Shown here one piece after another: positions 18,250 through 26,158 of a stretch of DNA of 64,000 nucleotides. The translations under genes and the position numbers were made by a program. Source of the stretch: Bacteroidales bacterium UBA3743 (lineage in GTDB: Bacteria > Bacteroidota > Bacteroidia > Bacteroidales > Paludibacteraceae). Every line of letters begins with the position of its first letter. Position 1 is the stretch's first letter. The stretch spans positions 284,547 to 348,546 of the forward strand of contig DFGT01000024.1 of NCBI GenBank assembly GCA_002371265.1, read 5' to 3'. The notes below the pieces were generated by a model. That model saw only the letters and a program-made list of their open reading frames with translations. It ran no database searches and was not told the origin of the DNA.

Positions 18250-18840
18250 TTATTGTTCTCCTTCCTCCACCACTTGTATTTCTTTCTCTCCTCTTTTAAT
18301 TCCCCATAATTGCGAATCGTCAATTTCTTCCAAAATCAAAGGTTTCCTTGACACTTTCTCTATTTGCATATGCTCAATTTTTGTTTCATGTCGGGAATTA
18401 GGGTGAAAATGATTCGCCAATCGGATAATCGGATATAATGAAATTAAAGGAAAGACACAAACAAATAACAATATCCACCATTTCTTTCTTCTCTGGGATT
18501 CTGTCTCATTTTTCCATATTGGCATCATCTCATAATATCTGTGCATTCGCGGTTTTTCAAAATAATGAATTAAAAAAACGAATGGCAACCCCATCAACAT
18601 AACAACACCCCTTGAATATTTTTCTATTGCATCATGCAAAATGCCGATAAATAAGCCATCAAAAATTAAAATATCCAATGGGAACAAAGCAAACGTAATG
18701 AAATAAAACATTTCAATTACAGACACCCACCAATGTGCAGAATCCTTAGAGTCTTTTCCTTTGTCGTTTTTTTCATAAAATTGATATGAACGATAATACA
18801 GATATGGAAATATATGTTTTATTTTTATTAGTATTTTCAT
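18250..18840 (-). CDS. Membrane protein, putative T6SS immunity paralogue A
   Basis: About 196 residues from the ATG at 18840 (MKILIKIKHIFPYLYYRSYQFYEK). It has about four hydrophobic segments in the first 150 residues and a charged C-terminal tail (KPLILEEIDDSQLWGIKRGE). It shares the pattern YYR..FY.K....KD.A, a YFE...Y.E...W..E....R.K block and C-terminal hydrophobic helices with the 131-residue protein at 19715. Its C-terminus is homologous to the fragment at 19523-19704. A family of small membrane proteins behind a T6SS effector gene is what duplicated immunity genes look like. No biochemical function is recognised. Confidence 0.7.
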   Translation of the reverse strand: MKILIKIKHIFPYLYYRSYQFYEKNDKGKDSKDSAHWWVSVIEMFYFITFALFPLDILIFDGLFIGILHDAIEKYSRGVVMLMGLPFVFLIHYFEKPRMHRYYEMMPIWKNETESQRRKKWWILLFVCVFPLISLYPIIRLANHFHPNSRHETKIEHMQIEKVSRKPLILEEIDDSQLWGIKRGEKEIQVVEEGEQ

Positions 18841-18884
18841 ATAACTTGTCAATGGATTCTCATACTTTATTTATCCACCAGAGT

Positions 18885-19334
18885 TTAATGAAATTTTAGA
18901 TACCCATATTCTTTCGCAAGATATGAAAAAATATAGACAGGACCTATTATAATCAGGAAATACAAGAACAATTTCATTAAAGATGGAATTATATCATAAA
19001 TGTTTTTCCACCATGACGGAAATTTATAATTATGCTGTTCCAGGTAAGTTTCAACTCGTACACCTAAAAGTCCCAAAATAGCACACAATATAATAAGCGT
19101 CAAAAATTCATGCCCCATCAACAAGATTTTTTTAAATACCGAAAATCCTGCAAATGCATATAAAAAGCCATCAAAGCAAAGAAGATTGACTAATGTATGC
19201 AATGCAACAATTATGCTTGATGTTACTGCCGCATTATTTTTTTTCTCGTTTGGATAAACTTGTTTTCGCTTTATAAATGACACAATATTTGTCCAAAGAG
19301 AAAAATAAAAATTATAGAGGAACAGATATATCAT
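18885..19334 (-). CDS. Membrane protein, putative T6SS immunity paralogue B
   Basis: About 149 residues from the ATG at 19334 (the upstream GTG is less likely). It has four predicted membrane helices and the same general plan as its neighbours: aromatic N-terminus (YLFLYNFYFSLW), a charged linker (KRKQVYPNEKKNN), then helices and an ETYLEQHNYK loop. The similarity to the other two is architectural rather than strong at sequence level. Coding strand, AT-rich base use and position suggest it belongs to the same effector-immunity group. Confidence 0.65.
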   Translation of the reverse strand: MIYLFLYNFYFSLWTNIVSFIKRKQVYPNEKKNNAAVTSSIIVALHTLVNLLCFDGFLYAFAGFSVFKKILLMGHEFLTLIILCAILGLLGVRVETYLEQHNYKFPSWWKNIYDIIPSLMKLFLYFLIIIGPVYIFSYLAKEYGYLKFH

Positions 19335-19522
19335 AATCACACCACTTTTTACTCTGTCACGTATCCTCTGAATTAAAACAAGTCTAACAAGCCAAGATTC
19401 AACATACTACAGAAATAAACAATCGACAATTGGCATCGCTAATTTTAAACGACATTTATTTCAGATACGAAATCATCATCACAACGAACCGTCTTATATC
19501 TTTATAAGACTTATTATTTATA

Positions 19523-19704
19523 TCATTCCTGATTTATCTGCCAAAGGTCAGACTCATCTATTCCTTCCAAATCAATTGGTTTCACCGTCTCAAATGATTC
19601 TTGTTTATACTCGATTCTTGTTTCTTTATTTTGTGCAGGAAAATAAGACTTCAAAAAACAGAGAAACGGATAAAAAGAAGCAAATGGGAAAATACAAACG
19701 AATT
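19523..19704 (-). pseudogene. Truncated C-terminal remnant of an immunity paralogue
   Basis: An open frame of about 60 codons with no start encodes FVCIFPFASFYPFLCFLKSY and then ETRIEYKQESFETVKPIDLE, ending DESDLWQINQE-stop. It aligns with the C-terminal part of the 18250-18840 protein (FVCVFPLISLYP..., ETKIEHMQIEKVSRKPLILEEIDDSQLWGI). It begins only a few bases after the stop of the 131-residue gene, whose own end (LKSYFC) resembles the LKSYFP inside the remnant. It looks like a tail left after recombination between paralogues. Confidence 0.75.
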
Positions 19705-19714
19705 GTCACACATT

Positions 19715-20110
19715 TTAACAAAAATAAGATTTTAAAGTATAAAACATAAAAAACAACAAAAGACCAGTAAGAATATAAAATATAACGATTAAAACACCTT
19801 TATTCCTCTTCTTAATAGAAGATTCAGTTCCCCATTTTTTCTCTAATTCATTATAATTAAGACTATCGAAATACTTATTCACAAACCAACTTAATGTTGC
19901 TATAAGTAAAACGATAAATATAATCAAAGCAGCACCAGAAAGAATAAAATCAGGAAATAAAAAACGTAATAATATCAACAATATACACACATGCATTCCT
20001 ATCAACCACTCAATTGCGCCTTTGGCTCTATCTTTTTCCACACCTGAATTCCGATATTGTTTTCTATAAAACAGTATTAATCTGTAATATATATATTTAT
20101 ACATCAACAT
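19715..20110 (-). CDS. Membrane protein, putative T6SS immunity (next to effector)
   Basis: A 131-residue protein; an ATG at 20104 is equally possible. There are three strong membrane segments (around HVCILLILLRFLFPDFILSG, AALIIFIVLLIATLSWFV and VLIVIFYILTGLLLFFMFYTL) and Lys/Arg-rich loops. It is homologous in pattern to the 18250-18840 protein but shorter, ending in LKSYFC. It begins 27 bases after the effector gene on the same strand, the normal place for a cognate immunity protein. A membrane location fits an effector that attacks the inner membrane. The role is inferred from context. Confidence 0.7.
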   Translation of the reverse strand: MLMYKYIYYRLILFYRKQYRNSGVEKDRAKGAIEWLIGMHVCILLILLRFLFPDFILSGAALIIFIVLLIATLSWFVNKYFDSLNYNELEKKWGTESSIKKRNKGVLIVIFYILTGLLLFFMFYTLKSYFC

Positions 20111-20137
20111 TTATTAAAAAATATTTATCTTCTTTTG

Positions 20138-20950
20138 TTATTCATCCATTGTTTGATAGTAATCACAAATATCATACACGGTTGTTCCTATAAAATAAAA
20201 TGCAGAAACACCTACTCCAATGGGACCACCCCAAAGAGCTAGACTTCCGAAAAATAAATCTGATACTTGTCGTACCTCGATTCCTTTAAGCCCCTCTTCT
20301 TCAACATTTTCATAAATTCCATAAACAGTAAGTCCCATTCCTGCCCATGTAAGTCCTCTACCAAATTTTGTCAATGCTTTATTTCTCGCCAATTTTTTAG
20401 CAGCTTCCTTAGATCTAGGAATCATTTCACCATTCTTTAATACAGGTTTTCCTTTAGCATTTGTTCTATACCAAACTGAAATCTTTCCATTCGTTTGAAC
20501 ATAATGTTCACTATCATATAAAAATTTTTCATAACTAGTCTGAGCTAAAGACATTACACCTACCCCATACGCAATTTTTTCGGCAACTGTTTTCGGTTTC
20601 CTTATTTTTTTGTTTTTTGTTGAACTCTGAACATTATTATTACGAATAGAGGATTCGTTTTTCGAAGCTACCAGTCCTTCAGAAACAGATTTCTTTTTTC
20701 CTTCCAAAGACTTTACAACCTGTTCCTCCGATGTATCTATATACTGACAGACAATCGATTTTTGCACTGGATATTGAGAATACAAATATTCATAATGTGA
20801 GATAGACACCTTTCTTATCGCTGGATTAAGATACTCCAACCCAAATGTCACATTTAAAAAGGCGTACCCTACACCAATAATGTATCCTTCATATGTTATG
20901 CCTTTTTGGCACAACTCGAAAAATTCTTCCTCTGTAATGTATTCTTCCAT
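20138..20950 (-). CDS. Putative T6SS effector with C-terminal membrane-active region
   Basis: A 270-residue protein with no signal peptide. An acidic N-terminus (MEEYITEEEFFELCQKG), a basic low-complexity middle (KNKKIRKPKTVAEKIAYG), an Arg/Lys region, and two Gly-rich hydrophobic stretches (GRGLTWAGMGLTVYGIY; LFFGSLALWGGPIGVGVSAF) near the end. I do not recognise an enzymatic domain. It starts 3 bases after a TssD gene and is followed by a small membrane protein, the layout of Hcp-associated effectors with immunity. The Gly-rich hydrophobic C-terminus suggests a pore-forming or membrane-inserting toxin. That is inference. Confidence 0.65.
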   Translation of the reverse strand: MEEYITEEEFFELCQKGITYEGYIIGVGYAFLNVTFGLEYLNPAIRKVSISHYEYLYSQYPVQKSIVCQYIDTSEEQVVKSLEGKKKSVSEGLVASKNESSIRNNNVQSSTKNKKIRKPKTVAEKIAYGVGVMSLAQTSYEKFLYDSEHYVQTNGKISVWYRTNAKGKPVLKNGEMIPRSKEAAKKLARNKALTKFGRGLTWAGMGLTVYGIYENVEEEGLKGIEVRQVSDLFFGSLALWGGPIGVGVSAFYFIGTTVYDICDYYQTMDE

Positions 20951-20953
20951 CTC

Positions 20954-21379
20954 TTATTTCACCCAATTTTTATCAATAAGTAAATCGTTCATCCTCATTT
21001 CTGGAGAAGATATAGAAAAAGTAGTCAAACAACCTGACCCCATATTTACTTGTTGACTCAATCCGACACATACACCTTCAATAAAATCAATACGTAACGC
21101 TGGACTCTCCGTTTCATTTTTAAATACGATGGATCCACTAACACGCAAATGATCATTTGTAGCCCATCTCACTAAATTAGAATCTGGAATTGTAGAAAGG
21201 ACAAGAGACAACACACCTGAACGAACTTCACTCTGCGGTTCTCCTTTTCTATCGACAGGTTGCACAAATGATGTGGAAAATTGTTTTACTTCATATTCTT
21301 TTCCAAAGCACTCAAAATAAACACTTAAATTTCCATCCGGATTCTTAAAAAAAGAATTTATTGCATCTTGTATAGCCAT
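20954..21379 (-). CDS. tssD: T6SS tube protein TssD (Hcp), copy 2, divergent
   Basis: About 141 residues from the ATG at 21379; the TTG at 21412 would overlap the upstream gene. It has the Bacteroidota TssD pattern: a beta-strand N-terminus, FSTSFVQPVDRKGEPQSEVRSGVLSLVL (compare D.KG.P.S.V..G), LVRWATNDH and a C-terminal ...SISSPEMRMNDLLIDKNW. TssD forms the hexameric ring stack of the type VI secretion tube. It is clearly diverged from copy 1 and sits directly before the effector gene, so it may be the carrier Hcp dedicated to this cargo. Confidence 0.85.
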   Translation of the reverse strand: MAIQDAINSFFKNPDGNLSVYFECFGKEYEVKQFSTSFVQPVDRKGEPQSEVRSGVLSLVLSTIPDSNLVRWATNDHLRVSGSIVFKNETESPALRIDFIEGVCVGLSQQVNMGSGCLTTFSISSPEMRMNDLLIDKNWVK

Positions 21380-21386
21380 ACCAAAT

Positions 21387-21794
21387 TTACTTATTCGTCC
21401 AATTATTATCAACAGAGCAACTGTCTATCGTTATCTGCTTTGCAGCAATCACAAATGAAGACGCCACATATCCCTTTCCTGATTGATTATAAGAAAAATC
21501 AAGCTTTACACATGTTCCTGTAGAAAAAGAAATTTCTTGTAGCTTTTTACCTTCGTTATCATAAACAGATATTGAGCCATCTTTGTATCTATATGGATTT
21601 ACCATATAATCAATTAACTCTTTAGTCGGCACTCCAGGATAAACCATACTGATAGAACCCAAAAAAACATTACTTTGAGGCTTTCCCTTTTCATCAATAT
21701 GCTGATAAAGTTCATAAGAGAAATCAACTAACTCATAGCCAGAACCAGCAATTCCTCCATATGAAAATTCTAATACCGTCTTATATCCATACAT
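21387..21794 (-). CDS. tssD: T6SS tube protein TssD (Hcp), copy 1
   Basis: A 135-residue TssD/Hcp homologue of the Bacteroidota T6SS. Seen: FSYELYQHIDEKGKPQSNVF, the glycine turn GSISMVYPGVP, DGSISVYDNEGKKLQEISF and VASSFVIAAKQITIDSCSVDNNW. The overall beta-barrel pattern and length match the family. It is the first gene of a likely operon (copy 1, copy 2, effector, immunity) with gaps of 7, 3 and 27 bases. No TssB, TssC, TssK, ClpV or membrane-complex genes are in the window, so this is an orphan cargo cluster. Confidence 0.9.
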   Translation of the reverse strand: MYGYKTVLEFSYGGIAGSGYELVDFSYELYQHIDEKGKPQSNVFLGSISMVYPGVPTKELIDYMVNPYRYKDGSISVYDNEGKKLQEISFSTGTCVKLDFSYNQSGKGYVASSFVIAAKQITIDSCSVDNNWTNK

Positions 21795-22415
21795 AATATC
21801 CTATAAATTAGTGCATTAAACATCATTAACCAAACATACGCCACATTCAAAAAACTAAATCTTTCAAATAATAGTTTTCTTCCGTTATCGTAATTATTTC
21901 AACAAAGATAAACAATCTTTTATTTTTCCACAAAACAAATCCACAAAAATGTTTGGTCACATTCAGGACTAATAATCCTTTGATTATAAACCACTTTATC
22001 ACTATTAAGATCGAGCATATTATGTGCTCGCCATCGGCTCACTTCCCAGGTTTCTGGTTTCTTCGTTGGGGAGTTTTACACACATATTTGTTTGTGAGTT
22101 TTACAAATGATAAGATATTACAAACTCTGGATTCTATTGCGGACAGGTTTGAAACCTATCCCTACAATCTTGTATAGTCCGTTCTTTACGGGTTCACAAC
22201 GATTATGAGGCAATTGCGTTTGTTCCATTAACAATCCTCAAAAGCCAATAGCCAATGAATTCATAATTATAAACACCTTCTAAATATTAGCAATCGAAGC
22301 TTATGCAATGAACAATTTATTTTTTTCACCCACGTTTTCTTTCAATCCGTAAGCAAACATATCAACAATCAACATTAAATTTAGACTTTCATTTCTGCAG
22401 GTGTTTTGAATTTTG
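21795..22415. other. Intergenic stretch with repeat fragments
   Basis: Upstream region of the divergent T6SS cargo operon and purT. It holds a fragment of the interspersed repeat (TGTGCTCGCCATCGGCTC, 22021-22038), a TTAACAATCCTC end (22229-22240), and a GGTTTGAAACCTATCCCTAC palindrome (22146-22165). No gene is supported; the 74-codon plus-strand frame covers repeat sequence. Confidence 0.6.
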
Positions 22416-22423
22416 TAATTTTG
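22416..22423 (+). promoter_or_regulatory. Promoter -7 element of purT
   Basis: TAATTTTG matches TAnnTTTG, 24 bases before the chosen purT ATG. It falls inside the longer in-frame extension that starts at 22406, which argues for the ATG at 22448. Confidence 0.6.
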
Positions 22424-22447
22424 CAAAAAACAAATTTATTATCGCTT

Positions 22448-23629
22448 ATGACAACAATTGGAACATCAAAGTCTGGAGTCCGCAAGAAAGCTCTTATCTG
22501 CGGCGCAGGTGAATTAGGCAAGGAAGTCGTAATTGAGCTTCAACGTTTAGGAGTAGAGGTGGTGGCTGTCGACAGATACGACAACGCACCAGCCATGCAG
22601 GTGGCTCACCGCTCATACACAATTTCTATGCTCGACGGTGCTAAACTTAGAGAAGTGATTGAAAAAGAGCAGCCAGACTATATCATTCCAGAGGTGGAGA
22701 GCATCGCCACTAAGACTCTTTTGGAACTTGAGAAAGAGGGATTCAACGTGGTGCCGACAGCTCGTGCCACTTATTTGACAATGAACAGAGAGGGCATCCG
22801 TCGTTTGGCAGCTGAAGAACTTGGTGTTCCTACTTCAAGATACAAATTTGCAGAGACAAAAGAGGAGTTTCACAAAGCTGTCGCAGAAATCGGCATCCCT
22901 TGCGTCGTAAAGCCTATCATGAGTAGTTCAGGTCACGGTCAGAGCGTTATCAAATGTGAGGCCGACGTGGAGAACGCATGGAAAATCTCTCAGGAGGGTG
23001 GACGTGCAGGAGCTGGCAAGGTTATCGTGGAAGGATTCATTGATTTCGACTATGAGATCACATTGCTTACAGTAAGACACATCGGCGGAACAAGTTTCTT
23101 GAAACCAATCGGACACCATCAGGTGGATGGCGACTATCAGGAGAGCTGGCAGCCTCAGGCAATGACAGGTGCGGCACTGTCAAAAGCGAAGAATATCGCA
23201 GAGAAAGTGACAACTGCTCTTGGTGGATTCGGTATTTTCGGAGTTGAGTTGTTTGTCAAGGGCGACGACGTTATCTTCAGCGAAGTTTCTCCACGTCCAC
23301 ACGACACAGGTATGGTGACTATGATTTCTCAGGATTTGTCGGAGTTCGCACTACACGTGAGAGCCATCCTTGGTTTGCCAATTCCAAACATCGCATTCCA
23401 TGGTCCGTCTGCGTCTAAGGCAGTGGTGGTGAGAGGCGACAGCAACCACGTCACATTCTCTGGAATTGAAAATGTACTTTCTTTGCCAGACACACAGATC
23501 CGTATTTTCGGTAAGCCAGAGGTTCACGGCAAACGTCGTATGGCGGTCATCTTGGCCCGTGGCGAGAATATCGAAGAGGCAAAAGAAAAGACTTTCACAG
23601 CATACAACAGTCTGAAAGTAGAATTGTAA
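22448..23629 (+). CDS. purT: Formate-dependent phosphoribosylglycinamide formyltransferase 2
   Basis: PurT, an ATP-grasp enzyme that makes formyl-GAR from GAR, formate and ATP in purine synthesis. About 393 residues from ATG at 22448 (MTTIGTSKSGVRKKALICGAGELGKEV). N-terminal nucleotide-binding fold (ALICGAGELG), substrate region VEVVAVDRYDNAPAMQVAHR, ATP-grasp core with PCVVKPIMSSSGHGQSV, metal-binding GIFGVELFVKGDDVIFSEVSPRPHDTGMVT. Full length. lysA follows 19 bases later on the same strand, so both are probably co-transcribed. Confidence 0.97.
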   Translation: MTTIGTSKSGVRKKALICGAGELGKEVVIELQRLGVEVVAVDRYDNAPAMQVAHRSYTISMLDGAKLREVIEKEQPDYIIPEVESIATKTLLELEKEGFNVVPTARATYLTMNREGIRRLAAEELGVPTSRYKFAETKEEFHKAVAEIGIPCVVKPIMSSSGHGQSVIKCEADVENAWKISQEGGRAGAGKVIVEGFIDFDYEITLLTVRHIGGTSFLKPIGHHQVDGDYQESWQPQAMTGAALSKAKNIAEKVTTALGGFGIFGVELFVKGDDVIFSEVSPRPHDTGMVTMISQDLSEFALHVRAILGLPIPNIAFHGPSASKAVVVRGDSNHVTFSGIENVLSLPDTQIRIFGKPEVHGKRRMAVILARGENIEEAKEKTFTAYNSLKVEL

Positions 23630-23648
23630 AAATCACATTAAATAAGAA

Positions 23649-24800
23649 ATGGCAAATTTTCCAATTGAGAAACTAAAAAAAATAGAGACACCGTTCTACT
23701 ATTATGATGTAGAACTTTTGAAAGCGACATTGAACGAATTGAAATCGGAAGCCGACAAGTACGGTTTCCTTCCTCACTATGCGGTGAAAGCCAACGCCAA
23801 CGAGAAAGTGTTGGCGATTGTAGCAGCCACAGGCATCGGTGCCGACTGTGTGAGTGGAAATGAGGTGTTGGCATGTGTCAAGGCTGGTTTTCCTGCCGAT
23901 AAGATCGTGTTTGCGGGAGTCGGCAAAACTGACAAAGAAATCAACGCCGCCCTCGACGCCAACATTTTCTGCTTCAACGCAGAGAGTATTCCGGAGCTTG
24001 AGGTGATCAACGAATTGGCGGCAAAAAAAGGTAAAGTTGCGAATATTGAGCTACGTGTCAATCCAAACGTTGACGCTCATACACACAGCTATATCACAAC
24101 CGGTCTGAATGAAAACAAGTTCGGATTCAGCATGGATGATCTTGAAAATGTAGTCGACATGATTGCCAAGATGAGCAACGTCGAACTGATAGGACTCCAT
24201 TTCCATATCGGAAGCCAGATCACAGACCTCGGATGCTTCGAGCCATTGTGTGAGAGGATCAACGCATTGCAGGATCAGCTTGAGGCAAAAGGAGTGAAAT
24301 TGAAGAATATCAATGTGGGAGGCGGATTGGGAATCGACTATGAGAATCCAGACGGCAATCCAATTCCAAACTTCAAGAAATATTTCGAGATTTACGCCAA
24401 AGGATTGAAGCTGCGTGCCGGACAGAAGCTACATTGTGAGCCAGGAAGAAGCGTGGTGGCACAGTGCGGAAGCCTCATCACAAAGGTGACATACGTGAAG
24501 AAAGGCAAGGAAAAGCAGTTTGCCATTGTCGACGCCGGAATGACCGACTTGATCCGCCCAGCCCTCTACCAGGCGTACCACAAGATCGAAAACATCACCT
24601 CATCAAAGCCAGCTGAGAAGTACGACGTAGTTGGACCGATCTGTGAGTCGAGCGACGTCTTCCAAAAAGACTGTTCGATTGCGGGAGCAGAGAGAGGCGA
24701 TTTGTTGGCACTCCGTTCAGCAGGAGCCTACGGAGAAATCATGGCAAGTCGCTACAACCTTCGTGATCTTCCAAAGGGCTACCTTTCTACAGAGATTTAA
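23649..24800 (+). CDS. lysA: Diaminopimelate decarboxylase
   Basis: PLP enzyme that converts meso-diaminopimelate to L-lysine, the last step of lysine synthesis. 383 residues; fold type III barrel. PLP lysine is K47 in HYAVKANAN; phosphate-binding GGGLG; LHFHIGSQ; CEPGRSVVAQ; and the second-subunit motif CESSDVF. The sequence is complete. It is coupled to purT (19-base gap) and followed by an intrinsic terminator. The pairing of lysA with purT is not metabolically obvious and may simply be shared promoter use. Confidence 0.97.
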   Translation: MANFPIEKLKKIETPFYYYDVELLKATLNELKSEADKYGFLPHYAVKANANEKVLAIVAATGIGADCVSGNEVLACVKAGFPADKIVFAGVGKTDKEINAALDANIFCFNAESIPELEVINELAAKKGKVANIELRVNPNVDAHTHSYITTGLNENKFGFSMDDLENVVDMIAKMSNVELIGLHFHIGSQITDLGCFEPLCERINALQDQLEAKGVKLKNINVGGGLGIDYENPDGNPIPNFKKYFEIYAKGLKLRAGQKLHCEPGRSVVAQCGSLITKVTYVKKGKEKQFAIVDAGMTDLIRPALYQAYHKIENITSSKPAEKYDVVGPICESSDVFQKDCSIAGAERGDLLALRSAGAYGEIMASRYNLRDLPKGYLSTEI

Positions 24801-24832
24801 GAATTAAAAATCAAGAATTAAGAATGCGTGAT

Positions 24833-24856
24833 TCAGAAATGGGTCACGCATTTTTC
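24833..24856 (+). terminator. Intrinsic terminator after lysA
   Basis: ATGCGTGA (24834-24841) pairs with TCACGCAT (24844-24851 region, short loop), followed by TTTTC. It lies about 35 bases past the lysA stop. Confidence 0.75.
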
Positions 24857-24872
24857 ATTTCAAAACAGTTTT

Positions 24873-25111
24873 AATTTTATTAGAATGTTTTGTTACAGAG
24901 TTGAGGATTGTTAAGGGCGGAACGCCCTAACCACATCCTAGAGTGCGAGCCGTAGGCGAGCACATAAAATTTGATAAAAACCACAGAGGCACAAAGTTTA
25001 CAGAGAAAGGCTATGCCTTTTTATGAGGAAAAGAGAAACTCCACTTTGATTCCCCTAAATTGCGTTTCTTCAATTTTTTAACTAACATTGCACTTGCATC
25101 TTGACTCTAGG
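24873..25111. repeat. Left direct repeat flanking the abiF locus
   Basis: About 236 bases starting AATTTTATTAGAATG and ending TTGACTCTAG. It is repeated almost exactly at 26159-26394, 1286 bases further on, with only a handful of substitutions and one small indel. It contains one copy of the interspersed repeat (GAGGATTGTTAAGGGCGG ... GGCTATGCC). The right end lies 15 bases from the abiF stop. Confidence 0.92.
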
Positions 25112-25125
25112 ACGCATTTTTTATT

Positions 25126-26022
25126 TCACATCCAAAGTGGTTCAGTCTCCCAATATTTTGGAAAGCCCATGGCTTTTGTATCTATCATAGGGAAATCAGA
25201 AAACAACTTTAACAAACGATCTTTCAACTTATTATGTGGTGAAATGATATCGACAAACCACTTTATTATACATAAATTATAATATATTCGTTTTGGAGAT
25301 ACTTTAGAAACAATCCATTTCACTTTAATATTCTTTGGAATCATTGGACTTATAGCATTCTCTTTATTCCATACACGGGAATGATGGCAACACGAATTAC
25401 GAGTAAGTGTAATGATTGTCATCCAAGATGCAAAAACCGGAACTGGCAGGCCAAAGCGAGAAGCTATTTTTTTGCGAAGCACGTTATCTGCAAGGTTTTC
25501 AAAAATACGAGTCACAACACCAAGCGGAAGAATTTCAACAAGAATCCAAGCCGGAGGATATGGATTAGAGTACTTTGATTTGAAATGAAGAATAAATTCC
25601 TCTTTTGAATTCTTTAATTCTTTGTCGATAAGAGTCATGGTTCGAGAAAATCGCTCTTCACTGGCAAAAAAAGACGGATCAGTCATCCAAAAGATATTCC
25701 CTGTATATTCTGACACAACATTCGACAATATACTACGAAACAATATTTCTATCTTTTCTATTTCATAAAAGATCAAAAATCTAAACTTCTTATCAAAGCG
25801 ATATAGATTGATAGCATTCTGAAACTTACTTCCAGATTTAAAATAATGATTTTCTTTTGGAAATCGCAGCATTGGATACAAATAACCACTTAAACGATAA
25901 TATCCAACCCTATCAATATACCTTTGTGCAAAATCTACATCCTCTATAATAAGGCCTCTATCCAATAAAAGAGAGACGATGTCGGATGTGCAAGAGAAAT
26001 GTTTTTTGTACTGTACACTCAT
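25126..26022 (-). CDS. abiF: AbiF / Abi_2 family HEPN toxin
   Basis: A 298-residue Abi_2-family protein. Conserved family segments: DRVGYYRLSGYLYPM (38-51), the YRFDKKFRFLIFYEIEKIEILFR helix region (74-96), PPAWILVEILPLGVVTRIFENL (156-177) and TRNSCCHHSRVWN (207-219). The last contains the HEPN ribonuclease motif R-X4-H as R208 and H213. Abi_2 proteins (AbiD/AbiF) are abortive-infection toxins, and related proteins have been proposed as ancestors of Cas13. It has its own promoter, and a small structured RNA lies between promoter and ATG. There is no protein antitoxin next to it, so the RNA is the likely partner. Flanked by direct repeats. Base use is AT-rich. Confidence 0.93.
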   Translation of the reverse strand: MSVQYKKHFSCTSDIVSLLLDRGLIIEDVDFAQRYIDRVGYYRLSGYLYPMLRFPKENHYFKSGSKFQNAINLYRFDKKFRFLIFYEIEKIEILFRSILSNVVSEYTGNIFWMTDPSFFASEERFSRTMTLIDKELKNSKEEFILHFKSKYSNPYPPAWILVEILPLGVVTRIFENLADNVLRKKIASRFGLPVPVFASWMTIITLTRNSCCHHSRVWNKENAISPMIPKNIKVKWIVSKVSPKRIYYNLCIIKWFVDIISPHNKLKDRLLKLFSDFPMIDTKAMGFPKYWETEPLWM

Positions 26023-26029
26023 AATATTA

Positions 26030-26083
26030 TAAAAATAAAACGACCCCCGATTTGAGCATCCACGAGAGGCTTGGGGGTTCTAG
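26030..26083 (-). ncRNA. Candidate abiF-type structured RNA (antitoxin candidate)
   Basis: On the minus strand, ACCCCC (26073-26078) and GGGGGT (26043-26048) form a perfect 6-bp stem, enclosing AAGCCTCTCGTGG and ATGCTCAAATC. A short AGC/GCT inner pairing is possible. A T-rich tract (TCGTTTTATTTTTAT) follows, so the hairpin can also act as a terminator. The promoter -7 box ends 6 bases before the RNA, so transcription starts essentially at its 5' end. A conserved RNA motif upstream of Abi_2 genes has been described; I assign this to it by position and shape, not by a model search. Ends are approximate. Confidence 0.72.
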
Positions 26084-26088
26084 TCCTG

Positions 26089-26119
26089 CAAAAGTATGAA
26101 CTTATTTTCAAATGAACAA
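26089..26119 (-). promoter_or_regulatory. Promoter of the abiF RNA and gene
   Basis: TACTTTTG on the minus strand (26089-26096) matches TAnnTTTG exactly, with TTG at 26117-26119 after a 20-base spacer. It sits directly before the structured RNA and would drive RNA and toxin from one start. Confidence 0.8.
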
Positions 26120-26158
26120 CTTTTTAGAAAGTTTTTTTCACTTTTCACGAGAAACTGC

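Noticed and set aside
18840..21794. Complete type VI secretion locus
   Set aside because: Only TssD-like and cargo-type genes are present; no sheath, baseplate, ATPase or membrane-complex gene is in the window.
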